Assembly: GCA_029204225.1 (NCBI GenBank)
Contig: CM055095.1
Span: 74,145,501-74,209,500, forward strand
DNA from: Diphasiastrum complanatum
Taxonomy: Eukaryota > Streptophyta > Lycopodiopsida > Lycopodiales > Lycopodiaceae
DNA length: 64,000 nucleotides
Reading direction: 5' to 3'
Made by a program: the position numbers and the translations under genes. The first letter of the stretch is position 1. Each line of letters starts with the position of its first letter. The notes under the pieces were generated by a model. That model had not been told where the DNA came from. It worked only from the letters and a program-made list of their open reading frames with translations, and ran no database searches. Shown here piece by piece: positions 1-12,240 of this stretch.

Positions 1-572
1 CTAGATCCAAGAGTCATGCTTGGTAGGTGCATGGTAGGTACAAATCTCATCATAAATCATGGTCTAGATCCTAAAAGGTAGGAATCACTACCAAATTGGC
101 ACAACCACTCCTCTTGAATCGTGGTAACCTACTTTAGGTGTGTATGTACAAGTGGCACTTTGGCCATACAAGTAACCAACAAACAATATTGACAAAATGT
201 ACAATATTCTACATGGCTAGATTTGCCAATGTAGGCAATTTTTCACATTATCAATAGCAATTCTATGAATAGTTGGTCAATGCTTAGGACTCTATTCTTG
301 ATGAATCTATGTATAGGGAACTTAGGGCTATGCATGGCTATGTGCCCAGGATGCTTTTGGCTCTATATATTGGGTCCAAACTCATCCTAATCCTCATTAT
401 GGTTGTGGGCTCTCACTCTACATTCATGCTTCTTGTTCCTTGGCTTGGGGGTGAAGCTTCTAGAGTTTGATTGGATGCTTCTACTTGGTTGGGTGGTTTC
501 TCCGTAGTGTGTTATCCATTGTGTTTGTGATTTGTAAGCAGGATCTAAGGAGCTTCCCTTATAGAAAGGGTC
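1..572. other. No gene seen; AT-rich flank
   Basis: I see no coding frame, LTR terminus or PBS that I can defend in this stretch. It leads into a copia integrase remnant whose first recognisable codons start near 573. It may be decayed upstream gag/protease sequence of that element, but no zinc knuckle or DSGA protease motif is visible. Confidence 0.4.
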
Positions 573-1995
573 TGTGAAGCTTGTGCCTTGGCTAAGGCAC
601 ACAAGTTGCCTTTTTCAAGCTCAATCACAAAGACAAGTCATCATCTCAAGTGATCCACTCGGATGTGCATTTTGCTAGCACAAAGGGCAATGGTGGAGCT
701 ACAATGTTTGTCACCGTTATAGATGAGTACTCAAGATATGGATGGGTATATCTACTTTTTCCTAAAGCACATGTTTTTGAGAGTTTTGTCAAGTTCAAGA
801 CTTTTGTTGGGAAGCATCATAATCACAAAATCAATTTATTTAGAAGTGATAATGGAGGAGAATATATCTCAAATGAATTTAAAGACTTTTGTGATCAAGA
901 AGGGATCAACTGAGGAGTTATCTTGCTCTTACACCCCTCAAAATGGGGTGGCCGAGAGGAGAAATAGGACACTATGTGAATGTTCTAAAGCTCTAAGGTT
1001 AGATGCATGTCTACCTAAGTCTTTTTGGGGAGAAGCTCTCATGTGTGCTAGCTTCTTATGTAATAGAGTTCCATGTAGCTCTAAATGGTAAAACATCTTA
1101 TGAGTTGTTGTATGGAGATGCATGTCTACCTAAGTCTTTTTGGGGAGAAGCTCTCATGTGTGCTAACTTCTTATGTAATAGAGTTCCATGTAGCTCTATA
1201 AATGGTAAAACATCTTATGAGTTGTTGTATGGAGAAAAGCCTAATCTCAAAAACTTGAAGGTCTTTGGATGCATTTGCTATGTACATGTCCCTTTGGACA
1301 CAAGAACCAAGGAGGATCCATCTTCCATGAAGGGGATCATGGTAGGTTATGGCAATGCAAGCAAAGGTTACAAAATCTACATTCCCTCTTCTCAAAATGT
1401 CATTTCTAGAGATGTCATTTTTGATGAGACTAGAATGCATAAGCTTGAAGATGATTCATCTAACCACTCTATTGGAAGAGAGGTACCCGAGATCAAGGAG
1501 GAGCTTGATCATGAGGAGGAGCTAGAACCAAGAACACCAAGCACACCAAGAAGATCCACAAAGTCAAGGATGGAGCCATTAAGGCTCACATACAAGGACA
1601 AGGGTAAGCAAGCCGAGGGAAGTACTTCTTCTTATGCTTTCATCACATCTTTTGAAGAGCCTTCAAATGTTAGTGAAGCTTTAGAAACAAAGGAGTGGTT
1701 TCAGCTATGTGTAATGAGTACAATGCATTGATGGAAAATAATACTTGGATGGTTGTTGATCTACCTATGGATAAGAATGTAATTGGATGTAAGCGGGTTT
1801 TTAAGATCAAGTTGAATCAAGATGGGAGTGTTTCTAAGCACAAGGCAAGGCTTGTAGCCAAGGGGTACGCTTAATCAAAGGGCATAGATTATGATGAGAC
1901 CTTTGCACCTGTGGCAAAGATGGTCACCATAAGACTAATCATTGCTCTTGCTTCTCACTTTGATTGGTTATTGTTTCAAGTGGATGTGTCAAATG
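573..1995 (+). pseudogene. Ty1/copia pol remnant: GAG-pre-integrase end, integrase, start of RT
   Basis: The segment begins with the C-terminal CEACALAKAHKLP of the GAG-pre-integrase domain. It continues through an integrase core: IHSDVHF holds the first catalytic Asp, FRSDNGGEYIS near 843 the second, and NGVAERRNRTL near 945 the Glu. The reverse transcriptase fingers follow (RLVAKGYA, then a stop at about 1872, then [16 protein letters not shown]). The integrase is broken by a frameshift near 905 and by an internal tandem duplication of about 115 bp. The RT stops at about 1995, where gypsy integrase sequence takes over, so palm and RNase H are missing. The element would normally integrate cDNA in the nucleus; this copy cannot be functional. 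Confidence 0.88.
1001..1232 (+). repeat. Tandem duplication of about 115 bp inside copia integrase
   Basis: Unit 1 is 1001-1115 and unit 2 is 1116-1232. Both start AGATGCATGTCTACC and end at TTGTTGTATGG. They differ by one substitution (GCTAGC against GCTAAC) and a 2-bp gap (CTCTAAATGG against CTCTATAAATGG). The 2-bp gap in unit 1 breaks the reading frame. Confidence 0.93.
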
Positions 1996-2475
1996 CATAA
2001 AATATTGACTGCCAAGTACTGGTGGCCAACTATGCTCAAAGATGTATCGAATTATATTCGTTCGTGTGATCCATGCCAAAGATCTGGCAAGCCAACAAAA
2101 GCAATGAATTGGCCGTTGACAACAATCCTACCTCTTGCACCATTTGAGAAGTGGGGGATTGACTTTGTTGGTCCAATCAAACTTGTGACTCGACATACTA
2201 AGTGTCATTATATTGTTGCAATGAATTATGCTACAAAGAATGTTAAAGCAGAAGCAACGGAATGAAACGATGCGAAAACTATCATGACGTTCTTATTCAA
2301 AACTATAATCACAAGATATGGTTGTCCTATTGAACTAGTAAGTGACCGTGGTACACATTTTCTAAATGACACAATACGGTTGTTGACGATGCTTTTTTTT
2401 ATTAACCACAGAAAGACAACCCCTTATAATCCAAAAGCAAACGGGTTGACTAAGAGAGCTAATGGAGTACTCTGC
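1996..2475 (+). pseudogene. Ty3/gypsy integrase fragment
   Basis: This resembles the integrase of the gypsy element at 19750-29711. Shared features are the zinc-finger end SCDPCQRSGKP, then FEKWGIDFVGP with the first catalytic Asp, then VSDRGTHFLND with the second, and NPKANGLTKRANG with the region of the third residue. A stop follows EATE near 2263 and small frame breaks occur. It is fused upstream to copia RT and is cut downstream at the R repeat, where the inverted-repeat arm begins. It retains the central integrase part that the central gypsy copy has lost. Confidence 0.87.
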
Positions 2476-2616
2476 TCATGAAACTTAATTCTGAGGCACT
2501 AATCTTACAAACTGGTCAATTTCTAAGGACTTTGCCCATGCACATGCTTATGGTTTGAAGGCACTTCTTTATTGGCACAATTATCATCCATTTCCTAGTT
2601 GTTATTAGGAAGGTCA
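2475..2616 (-). repeat. R repeat, truncated copy
   Basis: This is the reverse complement of the first 142 bp or so of the R sequence at 35519-36046 and 49874-50400. It abuts the L terminus (TGATAAAATTTT at 2617) exactly as the other two copies do. On its outer side it is cut by the gypsy integrase fragment. Confidence 0.9.
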
Positions 2617-5235
2617 TGATAAAATTTTAGTTTTAGGACATTAATGATTGTACTTAACAATCATAGAGAGTTATTGGTTGCTTAATCAATGGATCTATCA
2701 AGTCCTACACTTTAGATCTTGATCTAGATTCACTACACTTAGATTTAAGCAAGAGCAATGGATCAAATCTTCATAAACAAGTGAGAGCAGCCTCACACGT
2801 GTGGACTACTATCCACTGTACGGCCTGCACCTAGTACATAGGTTCTTGATAGCAATCATTCAATAAAAGCACAATTGTATTGACTAGAAATCTCACAAAA
2901 GTGTGTAACTTTAAGATTAGAGTGATTAAGCAATTACAAATAATCACGGAATTACAAGAGTGGCAGATTAGCCACGACCTAGGGAGTATTTGCTGATGTC
3001 ATGTCATCAAATTAGATTCCTATACTTCTGGGACGTACTTGCATGGTCTTTGCTGATACTCTTTGGAGCTAGCCTTGTCTCTATCAGACTAGCACACAAG
3101 CTTGAATAATACCGTAATTAGATCTTGACAAGAATTCCTAGCTTTCACTCTCACAAAAATTTTGCTTTAGACTTTTCTTAGAGGTTTCACTTCAACTAAG
3201 GATCTGAACAAATCAGCCTCTTAGATCTGATCTTAAACTCCAAAAAGAAATTCTTCAATGATCCAAAACTCTATTTGGTCATAGGCATTAGCTAGATTGA
3301 ATCTAGATCAATACTATGCTTTAAAAAGCACTAGATTTGGACTAGAATTGAGATTATAGGACCAAAAAACACAAGGTAACTTGAAATGAAAGTTGCTGTA
3401 CGGTTTCACACATGTGAAACGTACATACACAGCCTCCAAGTCGATTTGGTTCAAATAGAAACAAGCTATCACTCTAGATGAACTCGCCCTCACTAGTATT
3501 GGCCAAAAACAAATTTTGCCAATGATCTTTGCAAGTTTTATGAATCAAATGATCACTCTCTTACTCGGCTCTGATACCATGATAAAATTTCAGTTTTAGG
3601 ACATTGATGATTGTCCTTAACAATCCTGAGAGAGTTGTTGGTTGCTTAATCAATGGATCTATCAAGTTCTACACTTTAGATCTTGATCTAGATTCACTAC
3701 ACTTAGATTTAAGCAAGAGCAATGGATCAAATCTTCATAAACAAGTGAGAGCGGCCTCACACGTGTGGAGTACTATCCATTGTACGGCCTGCACCTGAAA
3801 CAACAAGTACATAGGTTCTTGATAGCAATCATTCAATAAAATCACAATTCTATTGACTAGAAATCTCACAAAAGTGTAGAATGCAAAAGTCCCATCAATC
3901 TCATTAGCAAATGATGATCCTTTTATGGATCAAGTACATCCATGAGTCTGGTACAGTCCAGCAGGTCTTCACATGTGTGAAGAGTGCCACATCACTCAGA
4001 TCTATCCAGTTGATCCATCCTTGATCCTTATCCAAAGTTGACCTTCCAGAATATGGCTAAAATCCAAAGAGCTAGTCTCCTAGAAGTTAGGAATATTCCC
4101 TACAAAATAGGATCTAAGGAAAATGGTCAACTCTTATCTTCTAGAACTCTATACACATGTGTGAACATCCATGTGCCATGTGGGAGCAATTACTCATGCA
4201 CATGCAAGGATAAGCTAACTTCTAGGTGACTAGTCAACTTGACTAAAAAACTAGTCAAATCATGTTCACACTTGACTTGATTGATACAAAATCAAAGTAG
4301 ATATTCACAAATATGAAAAGTACTTTCTTTCACACGTGGGAATATGCTCCACACGTGTGAAATCAGATCATGAACATTGTACTCATGGTTGATCTTTATC
4401 TACAATAAAAAATGACAAGTGAGAAGTGACAATTTTCAACAGTCATGACGTATTTAGCTTTTGAGTTTGGTATGAAGCATATTCTAAGCTATTGATGATC
4501 AACTATTTAAGCTTCCATTCACTCTTAAGGCCATGTCTAAAGCAAAGTGACATGGCCTAGCTCGAATGAAGTAAAGGGGCATATTCAACTTTGGCAATGC
4601 ACCACAACGAAGGACGTCGGATCAGTCAAGAACCAATTGAACCAGTCGACACCTCCACTCTCTTCAAATGTGTAAGAGATTGCAAATTTTAACCAAGTTA
4701 GCACACACTCTTGGGAAGATAGTTAGGGCTAATTTGAGCAACTAGGGCTTTGTAGACAAGCCAACGCATTATTGAACCTATTTAGCAAGAAGTTTTTTGG
4801 CCTTCCAGGACATTCTATTGAGACAGCAAGGGTGGAATCTAGGGCAACGCTTCATATTTCATTCATCTCATACTTCAAGCGGATTTCAAATTCTTCCATG
4901 CAGGACAACAATAGTTTCTTATTCATTTTCAGAGCCAACAATAGGGTAGACCACACATTTCTATCTCTAGTGCATGATTCTAGTGTGGGTTCTATGCAGC
5001 CATGTAGGATCTCTTCCAACACATTCTTATGGACAGTTTGCAGCTAGCGGCCATCTTCTCAAGCAGTTTTTGGGGCATTGTGCATATGCAGCCAGCTTTC
5101 CACACGTTCATGGAACCCATCTTCACGCGATCATCCTCCCGCTCTTCTCCAGCGACAATCTACAGGCAGTTAGGGTCGATGCAGATCAGTTTCCAACGAC
5201 AGTGGTAGCCCATTCTTCCAATGAAGGTCTTCAAG
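2617..5235 (-). mobile_element. L element: non-coding LTR-type repeat with tRNA-Met PBS
   Basis: Read on the minus strand there is a long LTR-like block (about 5235-3580) ending AAATTTTATCA. It is followed at once by TGGTATCAGAGC (3579-3568), a copia-type PBS for initiator tRNA-Met. About 670 bp of internal DNA without coding capacity follows, then a second copy of the last 280-290 bp of the LTR (2897-2617). I find no gag or pol, so this is a non-autonomous LTR element or a deletion derivative. Related copies lie at 31550-33954 and 47235-49873. The exact LTR 5' end is unclear, because the second LTR copy is short and no polypurine tract precedes it. Confidence 0.72.
3568..3579 (-). other. Primer binding site, initiator tRNA-Met type (L, left)
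   Basis: The minus strand reads TGGTATCAGAGC directly after the LTR end TTTTATCA. This is the standard plant copia PBS. Confidence 0.85.
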
Positions 5236-5619
5236 AGACTTTTTCTGTTTAAGATGTCCACGTTAAACCTATTCACACGTGTTACGCTTTAAATATAAAA
5301 ACGGATTTATTTTCTGCTCATTATTTCCATTTTATTAACGGTCCTACCATCATTAAGACTGATATGTCAAATTGTATTTTGAAACCCTGAGCCATGCACG
5401 TCCTTAATAATGGAAATGACAGATGTCATGTCATCATGACACGTCATCATCCTTGTTAAACTACCATTGCATATCATAGTCATTTTCTATTTTCATTTTC
5501 ACACTTTCTTCTTGTGTTTTTATGCTTTCTTTTTGTTACTTACGATCACTATCTTTGTGATCAAGCATTCCATTACGACCTGTTGCGATCTGTGGAGCTT
5601 TCGTCATTTATTCGATAGA
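5236..5619. other. Non-coding leader of the gypsy extra ORF
   Basis: No gene is seen here. The stretch lies between L and the start of the extra ORF. It is similar to 26820-27153 in the central gypsy element, including GCCATGCACGTCCT and a run of CATCATGACACGTCATCATC. It carries a CACACGTGT palindrome at 5274 and a TATA-like TTTAAATATAAAA near 5288. The TATA-like part is conserved in the right arm but not in the central copy. Confidence 0.45.
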
Positions 5620-8255
5620 ATGGCTTTTGGATCCAGCTCTTCTATCAACTGGAAAGCACGCGCAAGAATCCGGCTGTCATCAATCTAGTCCTTTCTGAAT
5701 CAATGCAGGTTGGGAAGTTTGAAAGTGGAACCATCAGTCATTCTTTCTGAAGTCAATACTGAGTTCGTGAATTCCATTCACTCAGTATCTGATGTTGATT
5801 TTAAAGTTCATGTGCGAGGCAAGTTTTTTACTATCTCGGAGGAAGTATTCTCCACAGCTCTACGTTTGCCACTTGATGGTAAAGTCATTTCTACGAACAA
5901 AGGTGCCATGGACGAAGACAAATATTTCCTGATGCTTCGTACCTACGAAGGGCTACAAAATTTCAATGATCAAGGACGCCACATTCAAATTGTTTTGTAA
6001 ATACGCCAATCAAGTTAGTTTTTTAACAGATGTGGATGCAACCATTTTGGTGCATAATTTTGAGTACTTATTGGACGGTTTAGCCGGCAATCCTGTATGC
6101 TTTGGCATCATTGCATACAAGGCTTTTTTGAGGTGGATCAAACACCAAAACTTTTCTGGAGTAGGAGCGCATGTTTCGCAATTATGCGACCATTTTGGAG
6201 TCCTAAGTGATCAGGAGAAACCATGCTGATGGGAAGGCTGTTGCCTCCAAGGCCAATCGACCTCTCCACCCTCCTGATCATTCCTACCATAGCCACTACA
6301 GCAGCTGTTGCGCCAACAATCGAGGTAGTAGTTACAACTACTATGGAAATTGATGTTGTAGCCTCTCAGATAGATGCAGTGCTACCATGGCCATGGATAC
6401 AGATGGAGTTGCAGTTGCTGAATCAACAAAGCCAGCCTCTAGTCAACCTCACAGAAGTAGAAGAATTCAAGCGCCTCAGATGAAGATGCAACTCAGTCTG
6501 ACACTTCAGACAGGGCTCGAGCAGTTGCAGTAGAAGGCACCGGAGCAGCTGATGAAGATGCTGATCAACTTGACAACCAGTCCCGGTGGTTTACATCCAT
6601 GACCAACAGAGCCAAGAATTTAGTGGCTGATATACATGAATTTAATCGTTACAATCAGAAGAACATCTTGGACCTGATAGAAGTAGAGCGGAAGTTTCAA
6701 TGAGAAAATTGATTTGCTCGAATCAGACAACACCAAGCTGATCGACCAAAGTCGTGTCCTTGAAACACAGCTTCACACCGCCACCAAGGAAGCAAATTCT
6801 TTGAAAGAAATCAACAAGGCGATTGAGGCCAAGTCTATAAATTATCAGACTACTATTGATTCTTTTAAACAACAACTGCTGGATGCCAATAAGCACAATG
6901 TCGTTCTTCATAAACATTTGCAAGAGGAGCAAGTGACACGAATAAAGACAGAAACTGCGCTTGCCTTGTGCATCTGTCGATAATTTCGAAGAGGAGCAAG
7001 TGACACGAATAAAGGCATAAACCAGCTCCAAGGCCAGATGCTCGATAATTTTTGAGTCGAGTTCCTTCAACCCCTCGAGGATGTGAAGGCGCTAGTCGAA
7101 GAAGAGTTGGCTGAGTTGAAGGAGTTGTCTATTGAAGCCACCCAAACTTGCAGCGGGCCAGAATCTCACAACAAATATGTACGGGCTCTGCTACAAATAG
7201 ATGATCTAATGTAACAACTTCAAGCTGTGCCTGCCTGCTCGGGAGTCACTGACCATCCAGAGTATTTGGAGACAATAGAGAAGATCGACAAGCTCGAACA
7301 AGAGTTTTCAGATCTCAAACAGTAGCTAGATGACCAGAAGTTAGTTACTGAGTTACAAACTCAAGATTTGGCAACAACAGCCACACAGCCAAAGCGACCA
7401 TGTCGAAACCAGTCGAAGGTATGTGCTGAAAGGTTCAATGCATTTGCTGGTCGATTCTAGAAGTGGTGTCCTCAAGCTTTTAACATTGAATTACAGTGGC
7501 ATGTGGATTATATCATGCTACCAAGCGCAGTAGGCATCGCCTTCGATGACTGGAAGACACCATGGGAAAAGGACGACTTTCTCTGGTTATGGGCCCAGTT
7601 ATCTATCGAGTAGAAAGGATGTCTTTGTTGGGGCATAATTCAGGGGAAATTCCAAGTCGTGCCTTTCGGATCAGCTGAATTATACATAGGCTCTTCTGCT
7701 ATGTATGCCTTAGAGTATATCTGTATTAAAGAATATCAATTTTTGCAAAATGAAGACAATAAGCGACAATTTTGGAAGCGGAAGTCGTAGTTCCAAGTGT
7801 ACAAACCAAAACACGTTGCGGATTTAGGCACTTTTGATGATGCAGGTTTGCTGATCAATGTAAATATGGCCTATCCCGAACTTTTTAGTCTTTACGTGGA
7901 TTGGGAGCGAAACCTTGTTGATTATTTTTTGGAGATTCGACACAATTTGCAAGACCAAAGGAAGTCACTTCGTTATAAGCAATTGTGTACATATTCATTT
8001 TGGCAGTTTGGAACTTTTGCAGCAAAGACATTGTTTTTTGCCCAAAATCTTTATGTTAAAAGTTTTTTTATAAGAATTTCAGCTCACTATTGTAAAGAAA
8101 TCACACTTCGTAGTGATTCAGATGAAGATGAAAAGTTAACTCAGGAGCTGTTTGATGGAACATTGCCCCCGGTTAAGCTTGAGGAATTCGGCAACCTACC
8201 AGTTGGCCGTTATACGCAATCAAAGGAAACCTTGATGTTGTATGAGGCTCAATAA
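5620..8255 (+). pseudogene. Gypsy extra ORF after integrase, left copy (N-terminal domain, coiled coil, C-terminal module)
   Basis: This is a decayed ORF of about 880 codons. The start ATG (MAFGSSSS) is shared in position with the copies at 27154 and 46858 (MASGSSSS). The N-terminal part (EFVNSIHSVSDVDFKVHVRG, then FTISEEVFSTALRLPLDGK) resembles the N-terminal plant-transposon domain found beside gag/pol in Athila/Tat-type elements. An Ala/Thr/Val-rich linker follows. Then come a heptad-rich region around 6714-7000 (ESDNTKLIDQSRVLETQLHT) and a conserved C-terminal module at 7797-8255 (YKPKHVADLGTFDDAGLL; acidic SDSDEDEK). Several stops and frameshifts break it. No convincing membrane segment is visible, unlike a typical envelope protein. 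A polypurine tract and LTR follow. Function unknown; structural or envelope-like roles are inference. Confidence 0.68.
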
Positions 8256-8618
8256 AATTTGGAGTAAGCCCAACGATTACATGAGGAATTGAATCCATCA
8301 TAAATATTCATTCTTGCCCGTGTATTAGTGATGTTTCTATGTGATGTTGAACGTTGAATCTTTGAAGTTTTGAAGATGTTTTGAAGTTTGATTCTTGTTC
8401 TCATCAATAATTCAACAATCAACTCCAATCAACCTATTTAATTCAAGAAGCAGCAAAGTCATATGTCTTTAAACCAGAAGAAATATCTAAAGGAAAAAAC
8501 ATATGAAAAAATATCTTTTCACCTTAACAAATATCTGAAGAACAGAATGTTTCGCAAATGATCCTCGAAATTAAGATTATATGTTCACGAGGATGTTTCA
8601 CATTTGAGGAAGGGAATA
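8256..8618. other. Gypsy 3' untranslated region with polypurine tract
   Basis: There is no gene in these 363 bp between the extra ORF and the LTR. They end in GAGGAAGGGAATA at 8606-8618 directly before the LTR TG, as expected of a plus-strand priming polypurine tract. That identifies the following LTR as the 3' LTR. Confidence 0.65.
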
Positions 8619-9891
8619 TGTGATGCCACAAAATTGTTAAATATTGAATATCGACCTAAATATGGCATGATATACTCAAAAATGAAGATATGAGCTGGAT
8701 AAATATAAACCATGAAGAGGCCTAAGTCATTTTTCAAGAATATATCTCCTAAAGACTTGCTTTGTATTTAAGGGCAAGACCTCTAGAAGGAAAACACTAC
8801 CTTGGATAGCCTTTACTAGGTCATTTACGTGAAACGACTAAATATGAATCGACATGTTAAACTAGAGTAATTTTAACTCTTAGTTAAATATACCTCTTAT
8901 GGTATAATTGAACATACATTCAACCTAATTGTTAACTAGACCTTTTCACGGGAGCGATGCACCTGTAGTTTTAGAGGTGTATTTGTTCGCTCCGTAAAAC
9001 ATATATTAATCACACGCTTCAGTCTTGGCCATCGAGAGAGAAAGAGTTTATGTATTTGTGTGAGGTTGAAGAAGTGAATATAGTGTTGAGATTTATTCTC
9101 TCTTATCTCCGTTCTCCGCACTGTTGAGTGTGAGTGATCCTGAGTCTACTAGCAATCTCTAATGCATTACATGAATTACTCTCGGTTCAGACAGAATCTC
9201 TAGCGCATTACAGTCGTTTGCTGTAAGTCCGTAAATATGCTCTAAAAAACCGTCTTAAAATCCTCTCATTTGTCTGTTGCAAATACTTTCTTTTCGACAC
9301 TCGAATAAAGTCTACATTTGGTACAGTCTAGAACAATCATTGATAGAATTATATGTATACATATGAGATGTCAGTCCCTGTCTGAGGACTTGATTCTTTG
9401 ATCCGTGTTCTTACTAGTAACTGACATAAGTTTCTAACGTGCTCTAAAACTCTTTGTGTTCTTTAACCATAACCTTGGACTTAAGTTGTTGAGGACTTCT
9501 ATCTAGAAACGAACAGTTCGCGAACGCGATTAACTAATTGTCTGCACAAACATGAATACATCGAACATTTCTCGACTCTCTGTTGACACCTTAATCAGTC
9601 GGAGTGTAGTATTGCTGTACTACTCTGATAACATCTCACCTGTAGAACGCATTTCATTCGATTTGATAGAGGCAAGACTGCTGTTCTGGAATTACTAACA
9701 CCACACACCCCCAACACGAGTAATACTGGTCACTTTCTAATGTCCGTTGATAACCAGAATAACGCTCGAAGCCACTTCACTCGAAATAAATCATAAAGTG
9801 TACCAAATACATAACTTTCTAACGTTGTCCTCTGTGGGTTCGACATTATTGACTACAAAATCTATATTAACCTTGTTGGTATAGCACTACA
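8619..9891 (+). repeat. 3' LTR of Ty3/gypsy element (left)
   Basis: The LTR starts TGTGATGCCACAAAA and ends GGTATAGCACTACA. It is alignable along its length with the 5' LTR at 19750-21021 (1273 against 1272 bp), with many substitutions. No 5-bp target duplication is evident. The inner end abuts the CACTA region. Confidence 0.88.
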
Positions 9892-10140
9892 ATGTAAGTA
9901 TGCACTACGACGAGAACAACACACCACTATATCACATGTTCGCATGTATGGTCAAATTGAGAGGGAGTCATTATTTGTGCGGACGGAGGTCGGTTCTTCG
10001 GTGAGTTATACTTTGCAAACCTCTTTGTATTGCTAAAATTAAATAAATGATTGCACACTCCTTTTCCATGTATGTTGTTTGGCGCCCTTTCTGATTGGAG
10101 GAATATTCAGTTATTCTTGATTGTTGTTGCACTTGTATTG
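9892..10140. other. Candidate 5' end of a CACTA transposon
   Basis: CACTACGACGAGAACAACAC begins near 9912, about 230 bp upstream of TNP2-like coding sequence. That would fit a CACTA-class terminal inverted repeat. I cannot find the matching inverted end downstream or a 3-bp target duplication, so this boundary is tentative. Confidence 0.3.
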
Positions 10141-12240
10141 TGTAGGATGATGACTCACACTCACATGACTATCGAAGAATTCAACCAAATATTGTCATGC
10201 AATCCGCAAGATTCAAACGTGCAAGCGCACGAGAGCCACCACTTTCCTCGCATACACCACCCGTGGACTTGCACGAAAAGATGTCTAGAGAAGACACAAC
10301 ACACGAGGATATGCCATTCACATCGCATGATCACAAGGTCGACATGGATGACATGATGGATGCATTTTTCACAAACCCACCACAAGGCCACATTGACAAG
10401 GGAAGAATAGATGATGCGTGGCTTGGCATCCAATCCTTTGTACGAGGGTGTACAAATGTCAGAGTTGCGAGCTTGTTTGCTACTTTTGAACTTGCAAACT
10501 AAGTACGGGTGGTTGGATGCGAGCATGACAGAGTTGTTTGGGTAAGCTTGCTTGCTTCATGATGGTGTGTTATAGGCAAATTGCCCTAATCTCGTTTTAT
10601 TTTTAATTCATGCGTTGCGAGAAACTATATATAACTAATTACGTAAATTTATATTTTGTCGTAGTTTGCTCAGAAAAATGTTGCCCCCAAATAACACCAT
10701 GGCGACGTCTTGACATGAAGCCAATAAAATGCTATCCGCGGTTGGCATGGATTACAAGAGCATCCATACATGTCCCAACGATTGCATATTATATCGAGAT
10801 GAGTTTGAGGAGGCAAGCACGTGTCCACGTTGTGGGGAACACCGCTACAGGCAAGATTTACAAGGAGCGACAATACCCGCCAAGGTGGTAACACATTTTT
10901 TTTAATTCCATCACGGAGCTAATGACATGGCATTCGAGCGATCGTTCATCCAACGATACTATGAGGATCCCTGACGATTATCTAGCATGGAAGCACGTGG
11001 ATGCTACCTGGCATGAGTTTAGGGATGAGCCTCGCCATTTGCATTTGGGGTTGGCCATGGATGGTGTGAATCCATTCGGTTTGTGCTCCACATCATGATC
11101 CACCTGTCTGGTTGTCCTTGTAAACTACAACATGCCCCTTGGCTAAGTATAAAAGCACCTAATGCTCGCTCTTTTTATCCCCAGAAAATACAAGGCAAAA
11201 AATATGATGTGTATATGGCTCCCTTGATAGATGAGCTAAAGATTCTATGGCAAGGAGTTCAAGTGAGCAATATATCAAGACCACTAAGACAAAGAGATGT
11301 TGTGGTAAATGGGATCTTGATGTGGACGATGCACGACTTTCCTGGCTATGGGGATTGTTTAGGTGAGATATCCTTGTTATTGGTTTGATTCATGATATTA
11401 TATTAAATTTTATGTGCATTCACAATTTTCTTTTCAATTTGAACATTCGACCCACGATTAAGTTGGTTGTTTTCTAACAATGTAGGGCTCCAAACTAGTG
11501 GTTACAATGTGTGCCCCGTTTGTGGCAAGTATTTGCAAGCACGTCACTCACAACATCTGCGAACGATGATTTATGAGGGCCACACTCGATACCTTCCACC
11601 CGATCACCCTATGCGTGATGGGCTTGATGGCCAACGTCCTCATTCCATGAAGGTACAATACATATTTGGGCCAACTAATGGTACATGTCATTTATTTAGT
11701 TTATGATTACTCATGACGCTTGATTGGCTACGTGATACACTTAGAGAAGCCTCGACAAACAACCAGAAAGTAACAGAGAGAGAGCGAGAATATGCAAGGG
11801 GGTGCGATTTACATGTAAGCTATGATGATCAACCTTCACATGTTTATTAATACATGCAATTTTGTACATGTTTGTTGTATCCCTAACACATTAAGTTCCA
11901 TTTCGTTCAGTACAAAAATACAATGCACTGTGGACGCATGGACGACACTTTCGTACAAAGCGCATTGACAAAATTAGAAACATGTACGATTGTGGAGTCA
12001 TGGCAAATCTTACCCAAGAGAGTCGAGCAAGTACGGTGGACACCAATTTACTCTATTCTCAACTTGATTATTGTGGGACAATCAATGACATCCTACGAAG
12101 TTGGATTTAGGCAATTCAACTTTTTCATATTTGATGTCAAATGGTTCAAAGTTATTTGCAATGGTCCCAATGCAACTGTCAGGAAAGATGAGAGTTTTAG
12201 GTTGAAAAGTACAGCCAATCAAAAGTGTAGAGAAAGATGA
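10141..12240 (+). pseudogene. CACTA (En/Spm, TNP2-type) transposase, broken
   Basis: Separate coding blocks match the TNP2 family in order. They are KYGWLDASMTELFG, an intron-like gap, then LPPNNTMATS, YKSIHTCPNDCILYRDE and RCGEHRYR at about 10690-10855. Next come LAWKHVDATWHEFRDEPRHL and LGLAMDGVNPFG (presumed catalytic Asp) near 10980-11080, the YDVYMAPLIDELKILW block at 11200-11250 and MWTMHDFPGYGD at 11320-11350. GYNVCPVCGKY follows at 11490-11530. A later block (11923-12240) contains FFIFDVKWFK, resembling the DUF4216 region of these elements. Frameshifts, stops and a deletion near 10892-10905 inactivate it. Such transposases cut and paste CACTA elements. Confidence 0.82.

Noticed and set aside
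2617-2897. CRISPR-like or bacterial repeat arrays because of many short repeats
   Set aside because: The repeats are LTR ends with a tRNA PBS. Introns and TE families show eukaryotic plant DNA.
4772-5252. Frames of about 90 codons in L (mirror 47185-47713)
   Set aside because: They lie in the LTR-like block, differ between copies at many residues and are closed in the central copy. I do not treat them as genes.
9885-9891. CACTACA at the gypsy LTR end as a CACTA terminus
   Set aside because: Alignment with the other LTR (TACGACA at 21015-21021) shows it is the normal LTR end.
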